Shown here piece by piece: positions 59,901 to 64,000 of a stretch of DNA of 64,000 nt. Source of the stretch: Drosophila persimilis (Eukaryota > Arthropoda > Insecta > Diptera > Drosophilidae); the NCBI RefSeq assembly GCF_003286085.1, contig NW_020825288.1, positions 21,328,001-21,392,000 on the forward strand, in the 5' to 3' direction. Both the position numbers and the translations under genes were made by a program. Within the stretch, counting starts at the first letter, position 1, and every line of letters begins with the position of its first letter. The notes beneath the pieces were generated by a model. That model had not been told where the DNA came from, searched no databases, and saw only the letters and a list, made by a program, of their open reading frames with translations.

Positions 59901-60529
59901 ATCCATGGCGGTGACCTCGTGCTCACGATACCACAAGCCAATGGCATTGTAGATGATCTCAACCAGCTCTCGATGCTTAGAGCTGAGGCCGCGATAGGCC
60001 ACCGACTGGCCAACGGTGCTGTACACCAGGGTATTCCGGCACTTATCGAGATGGGGATCACACGTCTGCACATTGAAGCCGGCGAGGTAGGCCAGCTCCG
60101 GGTCCCAAGTCATGGTCGCCATTTTAGCAGCCGCCGTCAAGCCACTAAAGCCCCCTTGGGCCACCTTATCCCTCAGCTCATTAATACGATCTACTAGACT
60201 GTCCTGTAGCTTGCCTTCGATTGGTATTATGTCGGCATCCATCGAACATTTTTTGCCCAGTGTCTGTTCAGTGGTTCAAGATACACAGATGTATAATGCG
60301 TGGCACCTACGTGGCACCTAGGTCACCATTTCAAGAAATGGCTGGTTGGGATACTCACTTTCTCCCGTGCCTTACAGGCCACATGTGTCGTTCCCTCGGG
60401 ACAAAGTTTCTCATCGCAGTAGTTGTAGGCTCTGAAATCTACCCCCGTAGGACCGACGGCCAGTGCCAGCTCCACCAACAGGAGGAGGCACACCAGCCCC
60501 AGCGGCAACATTTTCCATCCAGATATCAT
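56940..60529 (-). CDS. CAP-superfamily (antigen 5-like) secreted protein with long repeat tail and basic C-terminus
   Basis: Four exons on the minus strand: 60529-60359, 60263-59869, 59809-58842 and 57937-56940, keeping frame throughout (843 residues). Residues 1-24 are a signal peptide (LPLGLVCLLLLVELALA). The CAP domain follows: YNYCDEKLCPEGTTHVAC, CDPHLDKCRNT, ENFVQMVVDNCNRVGCAIVQ, FAPVLGQPVY, with paired cysteines and the late CQSG motif of insect antigen 5 proteins. The usual HFTQ histidine is Asn here. After NPPNSSSAAS come about four lysine-rich QKRKSPLRQK-type repeats, then about 20 AAEG units, then ADGET-type repeats including three exact ANAPASADGE copies. The protein ends with an acidic block (SSSSGEDWVESLESYSDESD) and an Arg-rich tail (QRRRRRRGRGRGRQRSRSK). 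CAP genes in flies are often testis-expressed. The junction 58842/57937 is inferred from GT-AG signals and matching phase. Confidence 0.72.
57513..57937 (-). repeat. ADGET/ANAPASADGE coding minisatellite in the last CAP-gene exon
   Basis: A 30-base unit (tctccatcag ... gcattggcc on the plus strand) is repeated three times almost exactly at 57541-57630, encoding ANAPASADGE. Around it are degenerate units encoding ADGETTAAA. Tracts like this change length by slippage and unequal exchange. Confidence 0.9.
57938..58841 (-). other. Large (904-bp) third intron of the CAP gene
   Basis: Bounded by a donor gtaaga on the minus strand (at 58841) and acceptor catccatcttcag (ending 57938). Both flanking exons are repeat coding in the same phase. 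AT-rich on its left half; its right half holds the plus-strand orphan fragment described separately. Retaining the intron would end the protein about 20 residues after the AAEG tract. Confidence 0.6.
58322..58690 (+). pseudogene. Orphan coding-like fragment inside the large CAP-gene intron
   Basis: On the plus strand, GC-rich sequence reads ETQDQDDEAKEEVDDCKELV and HSHLLSHMMSAHLDGDRAQ (58325-58446), flanked by an acceptor-like ccgccacag and a donor-like caaggtaatc. About 75 bases later, after tgcgtttag, another block reads PGPVLSVQELSSHMPVLVMV in a different frame. It looks like two exons and a short intron of a gene fragment whose joined frame does not hold. Family not recognised. It may be a duplicated, decayed piece of another gene, or a small live gene with a splice I have misjudged. 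Confidence 0.4.
58855..59150 (-). repeat. 12-nt minisatellite encoding (AAEG)n in the CAP gene
   Basis: About two dozen units of tccttctgctgc (plus strand), i.e. gcagcagaagga on the coding strand, with single-base variants. Because the unit is a multiple of three, several frames on both strands stay open, producing long spurious frames (PSAA-type on the plus strand, QQKE-type on the minus strand). Confidence 0.9.
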
Positions 60530-60619
60530 TGCGCATTGAATGGAATACTACTGGCTTACCATATATTCCATTTAACGATTTGCCGATTTGCATGCCTGAT
60601 TCGTTTGGTCAAAATTCAT

Positions 60620-60625
60620 TTTATT
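60620..60625 (-). terminator. Poly-A signal AATAAA overlapping the HEATR3-like stop codon
   Basis: On the minus strand the end reads AAG CAATAAAATG: the TAA stop (60623-60621) is inside the AATAAA. If used, the 3' UTR would be only about 10-30 bases. The next gene's start codon is at 60529, so a short 3' UTR fits the crowding. Confidence 0.55.
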
Positions 60626-62504
60626 GCTTACAGTTTTTGTTTAAATAAAATACAAAGCGTGAAAAATTTGATTTTACAGTGTATATGGTGGGACGTCGCT
60701 CCTTAAGGTCACGCCGCTGTTGTCTGAACTTTGATTTGAACTGTTCCTCGAGGGTTTGGACGCGCTCGCACATATTCAAATCGGCTATGATTTGCGGCCA
60801 ATCGTCGTCAGCAAAGATGTCCATCAAGGCATCCAGTCCCTCGGACATGGCCCACAGATCTTCCTCCTGTGCGCAGGAATTCAGGAGGAACTGGACAATG
60901 CCTTTCACTAGGGCCTCCGACAAGAGGCAGCCCAGTGTGCCGAGCATGCGGTTCCAATTGACGCGTATATCCATAATTGTTGACTTTTGGGCACTCTCGA
61001 TGATCATGTTTAGATCATTTTCGGTTATTTGACTGAAGAGATCCTTGCGCGTCTTCAGGAGCGTCAAGGCGGAACGCATTAGCGATGTTATGGCCTCCAT
61101 TATCGTTGCATCTTCCGTACCCTTGAAGGCCTGCTGTCCCAGGTGGAACCACATGTTGTAGATGTCATTGTGGCCACCCAGATCGTGCACCGACAGCACG
61201 TTGCACAGATTCTGCAGGCAAATCAGGTAGGAGACACGCATTTTCGAGACCTTCTCGCGAATGCTCTCCTGCTGCGAGAGGAGCTTCTCCAGTGCGGTGT
61301 CGAGGGGCTGCGATTTTTGCCACAGTTTCTGCACCACATTGTTTTGTAGGATGGTTTCCACGAAATTCACAGGCAGAGCACCCGCATCATTGTCCGCCGA
61401 CTGTTCGTTCATATCGAAATCGACGACACTTTCGGTCTCCGACTGATCCGAGTCCGAGCCCCAACCAGATTGATCGTCACTCGATCCGAGATTGGTGATG
61501 ATTTCTGCCACCAGACGTTGGGCATCCAACAGATACTCCAGATTCTTGACAGCAGAATCCGCTTCACTTTGGGGTTTTGGCTGATTTTGGGTCTGCGCTT
61601 CGGACATTTCTTCCGTTTCCATGGAGATCTCCAGCACGGGTGCTTCGTTTTTACTCTTCAGGTCTTTGATTTCGTTTTTGCAGCCCATCAGCTGCGCCTG
61701 CGTGTCGATCGTCAGCAGTTTGTCCAGGCTGCCGAGAATCTCCCGCGTGTAGGCCGATGAACAGGCGGGCACATTGCACAGAATCCCGGCTGCCAGAGCG
61801 CTTAGGTACAACAAACTGTGGCTTCCTTCCGTTACTTTCAGTAGTTCTGTCAGAATTGTGGCATTTGCCAGGAGGTTCCACGAGCTAGAGTTGTTTTCGG
61901 AGACCACCAGTACCAGCTGAGCCACGGAAATGGATATCTCCAGGCCAAACTTCTGGTAGTCCAGGCAGAGCAGCAGATTCCTTAAGAAATTCGACTGATT
62001 GAAGGCTTCTGTGGCTGTGGGAGAGCTCTCGCATAGATTCCGCAGCAAGTGTGTTGCCTGCAGAAAGATGTCGGCATGGAGCTCGGACTCGAAGCACACA
62101 GGTTTCGTCAGGTCGTAGCCAGCCACCAGCGACAGCAGGGCAGTCAATATATCATTGTCGACGAGGAAATCGCAGACCTCTGATCCGAACACGGATAGAT
62201 TTCTCAGGGCACCGGCGGCGGCATCGCGAATTGCCATATCCTTGTCGCACAGCATGGGTGCAGCAATGCGGACCAAGTTACTTTGGCAGATTTCCTGAAC
62301 CTTTTCCTTTCGCAGGGCGAGCACCGCGAACGAGTGCAGTCCATTCAGCTTTTCCTCCACATCCGGTCGTTGTAGATGCACACTGATCGCTTCAATGGGT
62401 CCGCAGCCCTCCTCCTCGCTGTCAATGTCCTGGCCATTCAGGAGGGATGCATCCAGTCCTACTCCGGCAGGGGTGTGTGTCTTTATTTTCCGTATTTTCC
62501 CCAT
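60621..62504 (-). CDS. HEATR3 / Syo1-like ARM-HEAT repeat protein (ribosomal protein import chaperone)
   Basis: A single intronless frame of 627 residues starting at the ATG at 62504 (MGKIRKIKTHTPAGVGLD); the frame extends upstream only to a GTG. ARM/HEAT-type helical repeats fill the N-terminal half (for example RDAAAGALRNLSVFGSEVCD, FLQATHLLRNLCESSPTATE). A long acidic, Ser-rich insert follows (SSDDQSGWGSDSDQSETESV, about residues 340-375), matching the acidic loop of Syo1/HEATR3. More helical repeats and a basic C-terminus (QQRRDLKERRPTIYTVKSNF) close the protein. Family knowledge: Syo1 co-imports ribosomal proteins L5 and L11 (uL18/uL5) with a karyopherin to build the 5S RNP. It is divergent to TCERG1 and tandem with the CAP gene 92 bases downstream. 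Lack of introns may be ancestral or loss. Confidence 0.92.
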   Translation of the reverse strand: MGKIRKIKTHTPAGVGLDASLLNGQDIDSEEEGCGPIEAISVHLQRPDVEEKLNGLHSFAVLALRKEKVQEICQSNLVRIAAPMLCDKDMAIRDAAAGALRNLSVFGSEVCDFLVDNDILTALLSLVAGYDLTKPVCFESELHADIFLQATHLLRNLCESSPTATEAFNQSNFLRNLLLCLDYQKFGLEISISVAQLVLVVSENNSSSWNLLANATILTELLKVTEGSHSLLYLSALAAGILCNVPACSSAYTREILGSLDKLLTIDTQAQLMGCKNEIKDLKSKNEAPVLEISMETEEMSEAQTQNQPKPQSEADSAVKNLEYLLDAQRLVAEIITNLGSSDDQSGWGSDSDQSETESVVDFDMNEQSADNDAGALPVNFVETILQNNVVQKLWQKSQPLDTALEKLLSQQESIREKVSKMRVSYLICLQNLCNVLSVHDLGGHNDIYNMWFHLGQQAFKGTEDATIMEAITSLMRSALTLLKTRKDLFSQITENDLNMIIESAQKSTIMDIRVNWNRMLGTLGCLLSEALVKGIVQFLLNSCAQEEDLWAMSEGLDALMDIFADDDWPQIIADLNMCERVQTLEEQFKSKFRQQRRDLKERRPTIYTVKSNFSRFVFYLNKNCKQ

Positions 62505-62939
62505 TGCAAACCGCGGCTGCACGTGTTAGAAAAACAATTCGGGTTTGAATGTGTGAGGGGTGGGGTCGTGTTACTACACGACGCTGGGCGATAGTTACAC
62601 GAACCTGTTACTGTTGAGAAGGGTGTCTTAAATCAGCAATCACAGCTAAAGCAGAGATTGAACATTGTCAATATTATATTATACTGTACACACCATATCT
62701 GGATAGGATTGAGATTTAAAGTCTATTTGCTAATATTTCCTAAATTCAAAGAGCTTGACCAAAATATCGTGCTCATCTCTAGGCAGATAGCCAGCACTGT
62801 GTTTTGACAGCAATCGATAACACGTATCGAAAGCACACCTGCTTGTATTTACATCCCTAGCGGCAGAAAAGTGCAGAAAAATTGGTGAAAATTTTTAAAT
62901 GCAAAGAGAAAAAAGTGTAATACGCGTAAATTGTGTGCA
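62505..62939. promoter_or_regulatory. Bidirectional promoter between HEATR3-like gene and TCERG1
   Basis: 435 bases between divergent start codons. Contains aatcgataacacgtatcgaaagc (62812-62834), a pair of DRE-like TATCGA cores in opposite orientation, close to the TCERG1 side. No TATA box is evident. A shared housekeeping promoter is inferred. Confidence 0.55.
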
Positions 62940-64000
62940 ATGGAAACCACTTTAGACGAGAGCATGGACAGTGAGCGGGCCAGTTCGCCGGTAAACTTTC
63001 AGGAAGAGAATCAATCTCCTCCAGGAGTCGCCCTGAACATCAATGGCAATGGCAGTGCCAGTGCCAGCGCCAGTCAAGAGGGGCCGAACGGCGTTGCTAT
63101 AGCGAAGGAAAAACCGACCGATGTCACTTGGTAAGTATCTGGCGCCGACTTTTCCACCCGATGCCGATATCGAAGCATACTAAATGTGGTCGCATTCCAG
63201 GAGTAAACCTTTTAATGCATTTAGTGGCCGCCCCATCGGCGAGCACTCGGCCCAGCAGCAGACGCTGCAACAGCAGGCGCTACAACAACAGCAGCAGCAA
63301 CAACAACAGCCACCGACACACCACCAACAGATGCCTCCTCCAGGGGCAAATGGTGTGGCGGCGGCCACATCAGAGATTTGGGTGGAGACGAAGGCGGAGG
63401 ATGGACGCTCCTACTATTACCATGCGGTGACGCGCGAAACCACCTGGACACGTCCGGATGGGCCCACTGTCAAAATAATGACCCAAACTGAGGTAGAGGA
63501 GATAGCCAAGAGGCCGCCCAATGCGGCTGTCAAGCCGGATGTGAAAACTGGCGAACCATCTCTGGGCTCTGAGATGGCAGCAGTACCCCATCTGACATCG
63601 CAGCCACCGCCTCATCTGATGAGCCAACCCCCGCCGAATGCAGCCGGTCCGCTGCTGTCGCAGCCTCCGCCCAATGTACGACAACAGCCGCCGCCCATGT
63701 TTCAGCCTCCTGGGATGCAGCCGCCTCCTGGTTTTGGCCAGCCGCCCTTCTGCATGCCCCCGCCTGCATATGGCTTCCCGGGGGGTGCTGCTCCCGGTGG
63801 ACCCTGGGGCGTGGGTGTGCCGCCATGGCAACAGCAACAACAGCAGCAGCAGCACATGCACGCTCCGCCAGGCGGCCAGGATAAGCCAGCCAAGACGCTG
63901 ATCATAAAGCCAGGCGTCATAGATCCAGCGGTGATTGCACGGGCAGCGGAATGGTCCGAGCATCGTGCTCCGGATGGCAGGCCGTATTATTATCATGCTG
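62940..64000 (+). CDS. TCERG1: TCERG1 (CA150)-type transcription elongation regulator, N-terminal part only
   Basis: Exon 1 runs 62940-63130 (MDSERASSPVNFQEENQSPP near its start); a 70-base intron follows; exon 2 starts at 63201 and is still open at the window edge, so about 330 residues are visible. Exon 2 begins SKPFNAFSGRPIGEHSAQQQ, followed by a polyglutamine tract. The first WW domain starts near residue 121 (EIWVETKAEDGRSYYYHAVT, TTWTRPDG). A Pro-rich region (QPPPHLMSQPPPNAAG) leads to the start of a second WW domain (EWSEHRAPDGRPYYYHA), where the window stops. FF domains expected further on are outside. The family couples RNA polymerase II elongation to splicing, binding SF1/U2 components and the CTD. 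It is divergent to the HEATR3-like gene. Confidence 0.93.

Overview
This window is eukaryotic and almost certainly from a Drosophila species. Genes have short introns (50-75 bp) alongside very long, microsatellite-rich ones, and promoters carry DRE-like TATCGA motifs. The proteins are fly orthologues that I recognise by family: a TMCC/Dementin protein, the RING ligase Godzilla, TFIIF alpha, a HEATR3/Syo1 homologue and TCERG1. The many dispersed GATACCCT/AGGGTATC elements suggest an obscura-group fly rather than D. melanogaster. That placement is inference from memory of such genomes; no database search was run.

Layout. 1-21.8 kb: no convincing protein-coding gene. It is AT-rich DNA full of (CA)n, (GA)n and pyrimidine tracts, with small repeat elements, two clusters of an AAGCAGTG motif, and a promoter-like zone near 19.6-21.3 kb. 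21.8-45.6 kb (+): Dmtn. A candidate 5' UTR exon ends at 22392, an ~18 kb first intron follows, a recognisable coding first exon lies at 40653-40826, and the conserved body occupies 43.2-45.6 kb. 45.6-48.4 kb: convergent intergenic DNA holding a broken copy of the ribosomal protein P0 gene between two imperfect direct repeats. 48.4-52.7 kb (-): gzl, with a GC-AG intron and a candidate distant 5' UTR exon. 52.9-54.9 kb (-): TfIIF alpha. 55.1-56.8 kb (+): a seven-finger zinc-finger protein with an AT-hook, sharing a 237-bp bidirectional promoter with TfIIF alpha. 56.9-60.5 kb (-): a CAP-superfamily gene with an extraordinary repeat tail. 60.6-62.5 kb (-): intronless HEATR3 homologue. 62.9-64.0 kb (+): start of TCERG1, cut by the window edge.

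The right-hand 20 kb is a compact block of housekeeping-type genes: transcription initiation (TFIIF), elongation/splicing (TCERG1), ribosomal protein import (HEATR3), endosomal ubiquitylation (gzl) and an ER membrane coiled-coil protein (Dmtn). They are packed as divergent pairs sharing promoters and convergent pairs sharing 3' regions. The outlier is the CAP gene. By my splice model it encodes about 843 residues: a signal peptide, a CAP domain lacking the usual HFTQ histidine, lysine-rich SPLRQK repeats, a long (AAEG)n tract from a 12-nt minisatellite, a second repeat tract, and an acidic-then-basic C-terminus. This is the most unusual object in the window. Its large intron also holds an orphan coding-like fragment on the opposite strand.

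Exon coordinates were built by hand from splice consensus, reading-frame continuity and family similarity. No RNA evidence was available.
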